From assembly GCF_040412425.1 (NCBI RefSeq), contig NC_089763.1, positions 58,637,915-58,701,914 on the forward strand: a DNA stretch of 64,000 nt, read 5' to 3'. Of the stretch, positions 1-10,970 are shown in pieces. Every line of letters starts with the position of its first letter. Position 1 is the stretch's first letter. The notes under the pieces are model-generated. The model was not told where the DNA came from and did no database searches. It saw only the letters and a program-made list of their open reading frames with translations. The stretch comes from Macrobrachium rosenbergii. Its lineage: Eukaryota; Arthropoda; Malacostraca; Decapoda; Palaemonidae. The position numbers were made by a program, and so were the translations under genes.

Positions 1-253
1 TCCGGGGAAGAGTTTGGCATAACCATTTCACAATGTCTACAGACATTGAATGCCTTCCTATTGTGTGTGCTGAGAAATCCTTCCTCCTTATATTGGGAAA
101 AACGCTCGCTATCGCTTTTCTTAACGTGAAGGATATGCATTTTTACATTTTCCTTTTGCCGGGATGAAGGATCATTTCCCTTCTATAGTTTTTTTTTTTT
201 ATTTCTGGTGGAGTTTTGTGTGTGTTATGCTGAGTAAGTATCCTTGTTTGCAG

Positions 254-774
<521 letters not shown>

Positions 775-1074
775 AGACCACCTTGCCATGGTGAGGGGCT
801 CTTGAATCCATGGAATTTGTTTCTGGGTTCGAGTCCAAGAATCCTATTTATTGTTACTTATTAATTTTGGTTAAGTCTTGTGGAATTTTCCACTTTTGGT
901 AAAATTTATTAGACCTAATAAATAGGAAAAGGTATCACAGCTGGGACTGGGATCTCAATAATAGGAACTGTGGTACAGTCATCAACTACCTGATAATGTT
1001 GGGGCATGAGAGATATCAGTGGGATTATTCACACTGATACTTCAAGGGCAGAACTATCCTTCAGAGACTAAGAT

Positions 1075-2235
1075 ATTATCTGAAGGTCAAGGAAAACCGA
1101 TAGTAGGAATCAGTTCGTCAAAAGAAAGAGAAAAATTAAAAGCATTGTCTCATCATGATGTATTCAGAAGAGAAACTTCGTAGAAGAATTAAAAGACCAA
1201 GGTGCAATTAGAATTGAAAGATTGAAGAAGAACAGCAATGGAAACTTAGTTCCACTTGCAAATTTAAGTATTACTTTCAGTTCTACCGCTTACCTAATGT
1301 AATTAAAGCAGCATGGGTATATTTTAAGGATGAGCAATATATCCCAAGACCAAGATGTTTTTATTGTCAAGAATATGGTCAAATGTTAGGATCTTGTAGG
1401 CAGAAGTTACAAGGCAAGCCTGCCACATGTGTTAAATGTAGTGAACCAGAGCAAGGTGTATGCTATAAAGAAGCAAATTGTATACATTGTGGAGATAATC
1501 ATCCATCCTCTTCAGAAAATTGTGATATGTACATCATGGAAAAATTAATAAAGTCTTTAAGGGTAACTGAAAACATCAGATTTGCAGAGGCTAAACAGAA
1601 AGTACTATGCCAATATGTTAGACCAGGAATAGCTTTTTCTAGTATTACTGCTAACCAAAGAAGGAATGGAAATGCAACTAGAGGTGCTTCCTTTTGTAAT
1701 TTATGGCACTCGCTGCCTTTTTGGAGGCTGCGCCAGTTGTCTGCGGTGCTCCTACCTCTTCAAAGGCTGCCCCAGATATGCCTGGCACTTCTGCCTCTCT
1801 GGAGGCTGCACCACTTATACCTTGTGTGTCAGCCTCTTTGGAGGCTGTGCCAACTGTAGCTGGTACTCCTACCTCTTTGGATGTTGCATCAGCTGTATCT
1901 GGTGCTTCTGTCTCTCTAGAGCCTGCAAGCCTGCACCAGCTCTGACTGGTGCTCCTGATGCTTCATAAAATGCACCAGTTTTGTCTGACACTTCCACCTT
2001 TCCTGAGGCAGTACTAGCTTTGCCTGGTGCTCTGGCACTTGAAATGTCCTTGATAAAGACGCCATCAGAAGTGCCCAACACCCATGATACTATGGAGCTT
2101 TGCCATCTTTGGCAGGTTCCTCCTCCATGGAAACAGCACCTTCATCAGCCTTAAGATGGAAGGCAACCACAGATAATCAGTCTCCTTCCAGAAAAAAAAG
2201 CAGGAGCTAGGTAGTAAATTGAAAGCACTTAAAAG
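1075..2235 (+). pseudogene. LINE ORF1 (Gag-like) remnant, copy A
   Basis: ORF1 proteins of I/Jockey-type LINEs bind RNA through CCHC knuckles. Three are visible at about 1355-1535: CFYCQEYGQMLGSC (His replaced by Gln), then a CVKC knuckle whose His is also Gln, then CIHCGDNHPSSSENC, which is intact. Downstream, in a different frame, lies an Ala/Pro/Glu-rich tract of 13-residue repeats (about 1700-1945), then a Ser/Lys-rich tail ending near 2235 just before the endonuclease. Frameshifts and stops mean no full-length protein is made. The longest open piece is 1383-1859, which changes frame before the repeats. Confidence 0.8.
1700..1945 (+). repeat. 13-residue degenerate repeats in ORF1, copy A
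   Basis: About five to six imperfect 39-bp units encode variants of EAAPxxxGxPxSL, for example EAAPVVCGAPTSS, EAAPLIPCVSASL and EAVPTVAGTPTSL. The same repeats occur in copies B and D with different unit numbers. The role is unknown; it looks like a flexible linker between the zinc knuckles and the C-terminal region. Confidence 0.8.
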
Positions 2236-2281
2236 GGGCTCTAGTTTACTGGCCTCAGAATATAAGTAAATTCCATTCATT

Positions 2282-2960
2282 TTCTCCAGTGGAACTGTCA
2301 GGGGTTAAGAGCTCAATGGAAAGAACTTAAGTTGCTCATATCAGAAGTTTCTCCTGTATGTATAGCTTTGTAGGAGATTATGATTGGTAATATGTGTCTG
2401 AGCCCACGAGTTTTGCAGCCTATTATTCCCCTTATAACATGGATATAGGAACCCATGGGGGGGGGGTTAGTTTTATATATTCACAATGACACCCCACAAA
2501 ATCCTAGTAATATCAAGTCTACACTTCAAGTGATAGCAGTCCAGATCCATTTACAAAGAAAATATATACAGTAGTGTGCTCTCTCTACCACCTAGTGAAG
2601 TTTACCCCACTGGTGAGCTTAAATCTCTTATTCAACAGATACCACTTCCCTTTCTTGTTGTGGGAGATATGAAAAGCAAAAACCCTCTTTATGGTGATAT
2701 CATTACCAGTCAAAGTGGAAATAGCCTTTGTTCCATCATAGAAAGTGAAAATGTGGGAATCCTAAACATGGAGTTTTCATACTTTCATGTTCAAACAGGC
2801 ACATTGTCAACAGTTGACTTATCTATATGCAGTGATGATTGCCTTATGACTTCAGGTGGAGATTAATAAATGATAGATTTACCACCAATGACCATTTTCC
2901 AATAGCAATGAATGTATCCTTAAATCCTCCATCTTCAAGGTTACCTAAATGGAACATTAG
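2282..2960 (+). pseudogene. LINE ORF2 endonuclease remnant, copy A
   Basis: This is an apurinic-endonuclease-like (exonuclease/endonuclease/phosphatase) domain, which nicks target DNA to prime reverse transcription. Frame pieces show QWNCQGLRAQWKEL at the N-terminus (family consensus QWNCRGL). Next come VVGDMKSKNPLYGD (usual GDFNAHNPLWG), STVDLSICS (usual S-x-IDL) and NDHFPIAMNV (usual SDHFPI). Stops near 2373 and 2452 and frameshifts break it. The open segment 2576-2866 carries the middle motifs. Confidence 0.8.
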
Positions 2961-3079
2961 TAAAGCTGATTGGGCAGCATTACAGGAACACAGCTCAGAT
3001 GAGTCGGCTGATGACTTTCCCTTTTGACTTTTTCAATAATAAAATTGTCGGCTGATCTTCAATCAGTACCTAGGACTTC

Positions 3080-3622
3080 AGGCATATTTATCCACCAACC
3101 AATTCCATGGTGGACTCATAAATGCCAGGAAACTCAGAACTATGAGGCCACCTTTCACCAGACAAAAGGTGAGTATTATTGTATTAAAATTTTAAAAGTA
3201 AGAGCTCATTTCCACATGAAAATTAAAAGGCGCGAAAGAAATCTTGGACAGTTTTCATATCATCGTTAAATTCAAAAACCCCTGATTGCAGTTTGGAAGA
3301 GTTTGAAAAATGTTTAGCAAATTTACTCCTTGTCAACCTCCATTTATCAAGAGCAATGGTTTTTAGTTCCAAATGAGCTTGTTAATCATGTTTCTAATAT
3401 TGCAAAGAAAAATGAGGACAACCTCTATTCAGCTCAAAGAAGGCAAATGGAACAGGTAGTAGAAAATGATTTTAATACATCTGTGGGAATGAAAAGTACA
3501 AAGTACTGTTTGCAATAAGGGAATTTGAATCAGCCTTAAATAACTGTAGTTCATCAGCTCCTGGACTGGATGATGTAACGTACCCATTGATTAAGCATAC
3601 ACCAGAAAATACTAAATTCTTC
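3080..3622 (+). pseudogene. LINE ORF2 RT N-terminal fragment, copy A
   Basis: This stretch matches the linker and early RT of copies B and D. Shared phrases include the segment translated as FESALNNCSSSAPGLDDV, which corresponds to RT region 1 (usual PGLDGI). It ends abruptly at about 3622, so the catalytic core is absent. Several frameshifts are present. Confidence 0.75.
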
Positions 3623-4020
3623 ATAGCTGGGACTGGAGTTTATATCTGAAGCTAATAGTGGGAATTGTGGTAGGATCATCAACTACCTGATAATGTTTGG
3701 ACTTGAGAGATATCACATTGATAGCTCAAGGGCGGATAGGACTCTAGGCATTCTGTCCAGGTTGCCCATATTATGACTAGGGTGGGGATGATTATATTCT
3801 TGTAATACTCTCAGTCCCAACAAGTGAGATTGCTTTACACTTGGGCCACCCAGATTGTGTTGTGCCATCCCCTGTGAAGTAGGGTAGGGGCAGACATTTG
3901 GGATTCGGTTCTTACTGGTGCCATTGGTAGAAGAATAAATTCCACGAAAGGCTGATGACATCTTATAAGATTTTCATGTTTTAAGTAATTTTTTTTTCTC
4001 TTGATACCATTTTGGTACAG

Positions 4021-5487
4021 ATGACAACTTCTGCACCCTCCTCTGACAACCTGTGCTTGGACATGGCTAGGGAACCTACTACTGTAATTTCACTGTATCT
4101 CTATGCTCCAGCATGGAGAAAAGTATTGGACCTTTAATCTGGAAGATTCTAATTATGATCTTTTTAATGTGTACAGAGACATTGTGAAGTGTTATGGTCG
4201 AGAGCCTAAGTTATTATGTGAAGGCTGAGGAAAACTAAGAGTAAAATTGGCCTCGGCAAAAGAGAGAGAAAAATTAAAAGCACTAGCGCATCTTGAAGGA
4301 GTTAAAGTAGACTGCTTGGTACATGCTTTTTGGAATCACTCCAAGTGATTGATATTTGCACCCAAACTGATGGTGTACTTAGAAGAAAAACTTGTAGAAG
4401 AATTAAAAGATCAAGGTGTGATTAGAATTGAAAGAATGAAGAAGATTAATGGAACCTTCGTTCCACTTTTCAAATTTAATTATGACATTCTATTGGACTT
4501 GCTTACCTAATGTAATAAAAGCAGCATGGTTACACTTTAACGATTAAATAATATATCCCAAAACCAAAGAGATGTTTTTATTGTCAAGAATATGGATATA
4601 TGTTAAGATCTTGTAGGCAGAAGTTACAAGTCAAGCCTGCCACGTGTTAAATGTAGCAAATCAGAGCATGTTGTATGTTATAAAGAAGCAAGATGCATAC
4701 ATTGTAGAGACAACACACGTCTTCACAAAATTGTGATGTGCACATCAAGGAAAAAGAAATCCAGACTTTAAGGGTAACTGAACATACCACATTTGGAGAG
4801 CTAAAGAGAAAGTATGAAATCATTATGTTAGACAAGAAATATTGCTGCCAACTAAAGAAGAAATGTAAATGCTACCAGAGGTGCTTCCTTTTTTAATGTA
4901 AAGGGAAGATCATTGGCGACCTGGGCTCGTGCCTCTTTGCAGGCTGTACCAGCAATTTCTTGCGCTCTTGCATCTTTGGAGGCTGCACCAGTTATTTTGG
5001 TGCTCCTGCCTCTTTGGAGGCTGTGTCAGATGTACCTGGCACTTCCATCTCTCTGGAGGCAGCACCACTTATACCTTGTGTGTCAGCCTCTTTGGAGGCT
5101 GTGCCAACTGTAGCATGTACTCCTGCCTCTTTGGATACTGTATCTGGTGCTTTTGTCTCTCTGGAGCCTGCACCAGCTCTGACTAGTGCTCTTGATGCTT
5201 CAGAGATTGCACCAATTGTGTGTGACACTTAAACCTTTCCTCAAGCAGCACCAGCTTTGCCTGGTGCTTTGGCACTTGAAATTTCCTTGGCAACAATGTC
5301 ATTAAAGGTGCCCAACACCCATGATACTAGAGAAGCTTTGCTATCTGTGGAAGGTACCTTCTCCATGGAAGGAGCACCACCATCGACTTTAAAATGGAAG
5401 GCTACCATGAATAATCAGTCTCCCTCCAGAAAAAAAGCCAGGAGCAAGGCAGTAGACTTACAGCAATTGAAAGAGGCGCCAGTTTAA
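4021..5487 (+). pseudogene. LINE ORF1 remnant, copy B
   Basis: The domain order is the same as in copies A and D. An N-terminal part lies near 4021-4440, then degraded zinc knuckles near 4575-4740 (a Cys-x2-Cys pair around 'ttttattgtcaagaatatgg'). Next come 13-residue Ala/Pro/Glu repeats at about 4913-5205, with pieces such as EAAPLIPCVSASL and EAVPTVACTPASL. A Lys/Arg/Ser-rich C-terminus (SPSRKKARSKAVDLQQLK) ends at 5487. Several frameshifts are present; 4913-5113, 4960-5232 and 5257-5487 are open in shifted frames. Confidence 0.75.
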
Positions 5488-5514
5488 CAACCTCAAAATT
5501 AATGCAAAATTCAT

Positions 5515-6180
5515 GTTTTCTCCAGTGGAGTATTCAGGGTTTAAGAGCTAAATGGGAAGAAGTATGGCTGCTCATATCAAAAGTGTCTCTTGTATGCATA
5601 GCTTTGTTGGTAATATGTGTCTGATCCCATGAGAGTATACAGCCTATCATTCCACTTATAACATAAATATAGTAAGCCAGGGGGTGTAGTTTTATTTATT
5701 TGTAATGACATCCCACAAAATCCTGTTAGTATCCAGTTTATGCTTCGTATGATAGGTGCATAGATCCATTTGCAAAGAAAATATACAGCAGCTATCATGT
5801 CCCTTGTTATTCTGGGAAATATGAATAGTAGAAACCCTCCTTGGGGGTACATTGTTACCAATCAAAGGGGAAATTGCCTGTGTTCCATCATGAAGTGAAA
5901 TGTGGGAATCCTAAACACAGGGGTCTATACATTTTCACTTTCAAACAGGCACATTTTCAGCAATTGATTTATCTATATGCAGTGATGACTGCCATATTGA
6001 TTGCAATTGGAGAGTGATAACTGATAGATTTATGAGTGACCGTTTTCCAGTAGAAATGAATGTAGCTTCAAATCCCCCATCTTCAAGGTTACCGAAATGG
6101 AACATTGGTTAAGCTGATTAAGCAACATTCCAGGAACACAGCTCAGTAGATGACTCGGCTGGTGACTTTCCCTCTGTAGG
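5515..6180 (+). pseudogene. LINE ORF2 endonuclease remnant, copy B
   Basis: It is colinear at DNA level with the endonuclease of copies A and D. A QW-x-x-QGLRAKWEEV start lies near 5523, a GNMNSRNPPWG-like segment near 5817, and a VTVFQ remnant of the DHFP motif near 6038. Numerous stops and frameshifts make it clearly non-functional. Confidence 0.7.
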
Positions 6181-6229
6181 TGATGCTCTTGGCTTTTTTT
6201 AATACAATTGTATTCTCAGATGGTCTTCA

Positions 6230-7990
6230 ATCAATACCTTAGATTTCAGGCATATTTATCCACCAACCAGTTCCCATGTGGACTCGTAAATGCCAGGAAA
6301 CTTTTAGAACTGAGGTCAGCTTTCACAATACTGCAGATGAAAATGTGAATATTACAGTATTGAATGTTGAAAAGCAAGAGCTCATTTTCACATGGAAATC
6401 AAAAATACACAAAAGGAATCTCGGACAATTTCCATATCTCTACTAAATTCAAAAACACCTCTGACTTAGTTTGGAAGATTGTTAGAAAAGTAGCCGGCAC
6501 GTTTACTCCTTGCCAACTTCCAGTTATCAAGATTAATGGCTGTGAAGTAGCAGATCTCCAGTTAGTGACAAATGAGATTGCTAATCATTTTGCTAATGTT
6601 GCAAAGAAAAATGATGACAGACCCTGTTCAGCTCAAAGAAAGCTAATGGAACAGGTTAAAATTTATTTTAATACATCAAGAAATGAACAATACAATGTAC
6701 CATTTAGTATAAGGGAATTTGAATCAGCCTTCAGTAAGTGTAGTGCATCAACTCCTGGACTGGATGGTATTAACACATTCAGTGATGAAGCATACCCCAG
6801 AAAACACTAGATTTTTCATATTAAGCCGTATTAACAGAATTTTTCCAGAACATTTTCTTCTGTAAGGTATGGGATATGTTAAAATTACTGCCATTTATGA
6901 AACCAGGGAAAGATATTTTCAGGACAGAGAATTATTGTCCCATTGCACTGACATGTCTGTGTAAGATCATGAAAAAAATGGAGAATACTCCTTTGATGTG
7001 ATACTTAGAATGTGATAAATATTAGTTGCCCGTTCAGTATGGTTTTCGAAGTATGCATACACGCCACAACTGCCATGTTGGTTTGAATAGAATCACCAAT
7101 ATGTGAAGCTTTTGCTAACAAAGCAGCATCACATCACAGTTTTATGTGATCTTGAGAAGGCTTATGATACAACATGAAGATATGGTATTCTGAAGGTCCA
7201 TTATGAATGTAACCTGAGAAGCAATTTGCATCTTTTTATGAAGGCTTTTTAAAAAAAATATAGGTTATTTCAGGGCCAGGTTCTAGCAACAATGTCAGAT
7301 GTATTCAACCAAGAAGGAGTGCCACAAGGAAGTGTTCTAAGTGTAACCTTGTTCGCCTTAGCAATCAATGGTGTATCCAAAATAATTCCCGAAGATGTAA
7401 TATATACCCTTTTTGTTGATGACCTTTTAGTATCTTTTGCAGGAACAAGGATGGCAGTGGCTGAATGCCGCTTTCAGTTGTGCATTGATAATATAGTAAA
7501 GTGGGATGAGATGAATGGCTATAGGTTTTCAGCTAGTAAAACAGTAACCTTGCACTTTTGCTGTATAAGCAGATTTCATCCTGATCCAGATGTGTTCATA
7601 CATGGGCTGAGAATTCCATGATTTGATGAAACAAGGTTTCTAGGGTTAGTTTTTCATAGCAAGCTGTCTTGGTTCCCACATCTGAAATATGTTAAGACAA
7701 ACTAATTGAAAGCAATGAATATGCTGAAAATTGCCCCACTCTTAGTGGGGTGCTGACTGAACTCAAATGCTGAGACTGTAGTAAGCCTTAATCTTTTCAA
7801 AATTAACTTATGGGTGTGAGGTGTACACCTCGGCAAAGTGTAATAGCCTTAAAATGCTTAATTTAATTCATCATGGAGGAGTAAGATTAGCTACAGGAGC
7901 ATGTAAGTCATCTATTAAGAGCATGCTTGCAGGTGCTGGTGAGATGCCTCTGGATCTTCATTACCATGTGTTGGTCAGAACTGGTACAGA
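6230..7990 (+). pseudogene. LINE ORF2 reverse transcriptase, copy B
   Basis: This is the best RT of the family in the window. The piece 6364-6810 covers the linker and RT region 1 (STPGLDGI). The piece 7292-7621 covers the core: QEGVPQGSVLSVTLFALAIN (primer/template motif) and YTLFVDDLLVSF with both catalytic Asp present. It continues with an NGYRFSASKT motif typical of the thumb-proximal region. Between 6810 and 7292 the frame is lost by stops and frameshifts, though the DNA still aligns to copy D. Presence of RNase H downstream places it in the I/Loa/Ingi side of LINE diversity rather than true Jockey; that placement is inference. Confidence 0.85.
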
Positions 7991-8097
7991 TTTCAGAGGC
8001 TTCCTAAGTCCTTAGACAGCATTTGCATCAGAAATGAAAGGCATTGGCAATTTTATGAAAATCATCCCTAACAACCTCAACCATTAAACTTACCAAG

Positions 8098-8930
8098 GAT
8101 GGAGACTTTACCAGTTAGGTATTTGGTTAGCCACCCCTTGCCCCAGGAAACTTCCAAGGTAACATTCTGTAGATATTTTAATTCAGCAAAGGCAGAATTG
8201 TCCAGCAAGGCAGTTTGGTCAATATTTTTAGACCATTCCTCTCAACTTGATAAGTCCAAAGCAGTTTTTAAAGATGGCTCAAAGTCAGATGCTGTTGCCA
8301 GCTTTGGAGTGGCCTTCCATGATGTAGAAAGAAGCATTTATTTTTACAGCAGAACTGCATGCAATTTTAAAGGTTCCAGAGGAAATAGTTGTACTGTATA
8401 TTGTGACTCAAGAAGTGTTCTTCAGTCTTTAGAATGATTTGAGAGATATTGGAATGGGGTGGTTGGGAATGAGTAATCTTATCAACTTGCTAAGTCAACA
8501 GCCACCCCTCAGAACCCAGAAAATGCCTACTACCACATCAGGATATATATCCTCGTATATGTCAGAAAATTAAAAATCTTTGATAGTCCCTTTGGAAAGG
8601 AATTGAAACAAACCAAAAGATGTGCAGTATTACGTCATCATATCTCCTTGGTCATATTCCTATATGCCAAGGAGACAAGAAACGATGGTGTGCAGACTAA
8701 GGATTGGACAACAAGACTCACTCTTGGGTTCTTGATGTCAAGTGAAAACCCTCCATTCTGCAAGCACTGTATTGTGCCCTCGATTGTGGGACATTTTCTG
8801 GTCGAACGCCCTAGTCCTGGGGATCTAAGACATAGGTTTCTCTTTTGGGGACATGACAGATATGGTAATTTTATCCTTGCTACGATTCTCAATGCGAATT
8901 GTAATATTGAGCAGTTGTGCATCTGTTCGG
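8098..8930 (+). pseudogene. LINE RNase H and Cys/His C-terminus, copy B
   Basis: RNase H would degrade the RNA strand of the retrotransposition intermediate. VFKDGSKSDAVASFGVAF at about 8262-8315 is the first conserved strand (usual FTDGSKS), and VYCDSRSVLQSLE near 8395-8437 is the second Asp motif. After a frameshift, 8603-8900 encodes the usual C-terminal segment with TRLTLGFLMSSENPPFC and C-x2-C...H (FCKHCIVP...GHFL). The two open blocks are 8099-8437 and 8603-9070, separated by stops. The antisense ORF at 8638-8922 is a shadow. Confidence 0.8.
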
Positions 8931-9065
8931 GAGGCAGGCCTTGTCAACAGATTTCAATTCATGTATATATACAGTGTGGATGTGCACATACGTATTTTTT
9001 TTATATGACAGTCTGTTTAAATTCATTTTTTATTTTCCTATTTAATTTCATTATGGCATCAATAA

Positions 9066-9118
9066 CCTAGATGATGTGACACCAGCTTTAGCAGCCATAA
9101 ATCAGTCAGTCAGTCATC
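9066..9118 (+). repeat. LINE 3' terminal tail, copy B
   Basis: The last 50 bases read as 'gacaccagctttagcagcc' followed by a short ATCAGTC-type repeat. A near-identical sequence, inverted, lies at 48605-48650 after copy D. This suggests it is a conserved 3' terminus of this LINE group with a simple tetranucleotide tail. Confidence 0.7.
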
Positions 9119-10690
9119 CCATTGCACTGATATCATGTCTATATAAGATCATAAAAAAATGGGGAATAAACGTTTGAATTGGTACTGGGAAGTTGATAAA
9201 TATTTGTCGCCTGGTCAGTTTTGTTTTAGAAGTATACACTCCACAACTGCTACGTTGGTTCAGTTGGAATCTTCAATATATGAAGATTTTATTAACAAAA
9301 AGCATCATCTCTCCATTTTCTTTTATCTTGAGAGAGCTTATGACAACATGGAGGGTTCTTTATGAGTGTAACCTGAGAAGCAATTTGCTTCTTTTTATGA
9401 AGTTTTTTTTTTTTTTTTAAACAGGCTATTTTAGGTTCAAGTTGGAGCAACAATATCAGATGTATTAAATCAAGAAGGAGTACCACAAGTTAGTGTTCTA
9501 ATTGTAACCTTGTTCACTTCAACAATCAATGGGATATCCAAAATAATTACCCCAGCTGTAACTTGTGCTTGATTTGTTGATGACCTTCCAATATCTTTTG
9601 CAGCAACAAGGAAGGCAGTGGCTGAACGCCACCTTCAGTTCTGCATTGATAATATATTAAAGTAGGCTGAGATAAGTTGCTTTAGGTTTCCAGTTAGTAA
9701 CATGATAACCATGCACTTTACTGTTGATACTGAACGGAGAATTCCAAGTGTTGCAGAAACAAGGTTCCTCAGATAGGTTTTTGATAGCAAGCTGAATTGG
9801 ATTTCACATCTGAAATATATTAAGAAAGAATGGCTGAAAGCAATGAATGTGCTGAAAGTTGTGTCCCACTTCCTGGGGTGCTGACTGGACTCAGATGTTT
9901 AGACTATACAAAGGACAGAAACTTTACCAGGCAGATATTCGGTTAGCTCCCCCTGGAACCTTTCAGAGGTAAAATGTTGTAGATATTTTAATTCAGTGGA
10001 AACAGAATGTGTCCAATGATAACTCCGTTTCAGTTTTCACAGATGGGTCAAAGTCAGATGCTGGTATTGGCTTTAGAGTGTTCTTTCCTAATGTAGAAAG
10101 AAATGGGAGATTATCATCGGTTGCATCTATTTTTACAGCAGAACTGCATGTGGTTTTAAAGTCCTTAAAGGAATGAAAATAGTTTTACTGTATGTTGAGA
10201 TTAAAGAAGTGATCCTCAGTTCAGAATATTTTAACTCATAATATCCACTGATTTTAGAGATATTGGAATGACTGTTGTTAGTAAAAAGATGAGGTAAGAA
10301 GTACATTTTTGCTGGGTGCCTTTCCAAGTTGGGTTTCTTGGGAAAGAGCGAGCTGATCAACTTGCTAAGTCAGCAGTTACCTCTCTGGAACCCAGAAGAT
10401 GCCTAATACCATATCGGGATGTATTTCCTCTTGTATGTCAGAAAATTAAAAACCTTTGGCAGGCCCTTTGGGAAAGTATTGAAACACACCAAAAGATGCG
10501 AAGTATTACATCATCAGCATCTCCTTGGTCATATTCCTATATGACAAGAAGACTAGAAACAATGTTATGCAGACTAAGGATTGGAGATACAAGACTTACC
10601 CATGGGTTTTTAATGACAGGTGAAAACCATCCATTCTACGACGACTGTATTGTCTTTTGACTGTCAGACATTTTCTGATCCAATGGCCCA
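9119..10690 (+). pseudogene. LINE RT/RNase H/C-terminus remnant, copy C
   Basis: RT fragments at 9159-9365 include SPGQFCFRSIHSTTATLVQL (RT region 2) and a LERAYDN motif. The catalytic region near 9565-9600 survives as a FVDDLPISF-like reading. RNase H begins near 10033 with FTDGSKSDAGIGFRVFF. The open block 10316-10660 encodes the late RNase H motif ERADQLAKSAVTS and the C-terminal RLRIGDTRLTHGFLMTGENH. A 16-base T run at about 9405-9419 and several stops break the frame. Confidence 0.75.
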
Positions 10691-10873
10691 GTCTTGGGGA
10701 CGTGACAGAGATGGACATTTTATCCTTGTTACAATTCTCGGTGAGGATTGTAATATACAGCAGTTATGTATCTTTGTTTGGGAGGTGGGCCTCCTCAGCA
10801 AAATTTATGTCATATACATATGGAGCATGTGTTTTTAAATGTAAAGTGTATATGTATTTGCAGATATGATTTT

Positions 10874-10879
<6 letters not shown>
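9119..10879 (+). mobile_element. LINE copy C, 3' part (RT to 3' end)
   Basis: It begins mid-RT at a sequence matching copy B from about 6939, then runs through RT, RNase H, C-terminus and 3' UTR. The 3' UTR ends at 'ttataaatt' and goes straight into an (AT)n tract at 10880. It is probably the right half of the element whose left half is copy A. Confidence 0.8.

Positions 10880-10968
<89 letters not shown>
10880..10968. repeat. (AT)n microsatellite
   Basis: About 44 AT units lie between the 3' end of LINE copy C and the left LTR of the next element. The same LTR element is followed by another (AT)n tract at 20139, which indicates insertion into an existing AT tract. Confidence 0.98.

Positions 10969-10970
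<2 letters not shown>

Larger units (their letters stand above)
775..3622 (+). mobile_element. LINE copy A, I/Jockey-like, 5' part
   Basis: This is a degraded non-LTR retrotransposon with 5' UTR, ORF1 with zinc knuckles, endonuclease and the start of RT. It is colinear with copy B (3623-9118) and copy D (43838-48520). The 5' limit is approximate; homology to copy D is clear from about 840 (a stretch around 'tgggactggg' and 'catcaactacctgataatg'). Relative to copy D, about 600 bp is missing between the 5' UTR and ORF1 near 1060-1075. The copy stops inside RT at about 3620, where the 5' UTR of copy B begins abruptly. Copy C starts roughly 120 bp further along the same RT, so A and C are probably halves of one element split by B. 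Confidence 0.85.
3623..9118 (+). mobile_element. LINE copy B, I/Jockey-like, nearly full length
   Basis: It starts in the 5' UTR at 'agctgggactgg' (about 100 bp shorter at the 5' end than copy D). It runs through ORF1, endonuclease, RT, RNase H and a Cys/His C-terminus, and ends in a 3' tail with ATCAGTCAGTCAGTCAT at about 9102-9118. It is flanked on the left by RT of copy A and on the right by RT of copy C. It is therefore best read as a younger insertion into an older copy, with about 120 bp of target lost. All ORFs are disrupted. Confidence 0.85.

Noticed and set aside
824..836. Perfect box B (GGTTCGAGTCC) suggesting a tRNA or SINE at the start of LINE copy A
   Set aside because: No matching box A at the correct distance; may be part of the LINE 5' region.
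8638..8922. Antisense ORF of 94 codons, and its relative at 55972-56241
   Set aside because: Both are antisense readings of the conserved LINE C-terminal region; the similarity between them reflects the LINE, not a gene.
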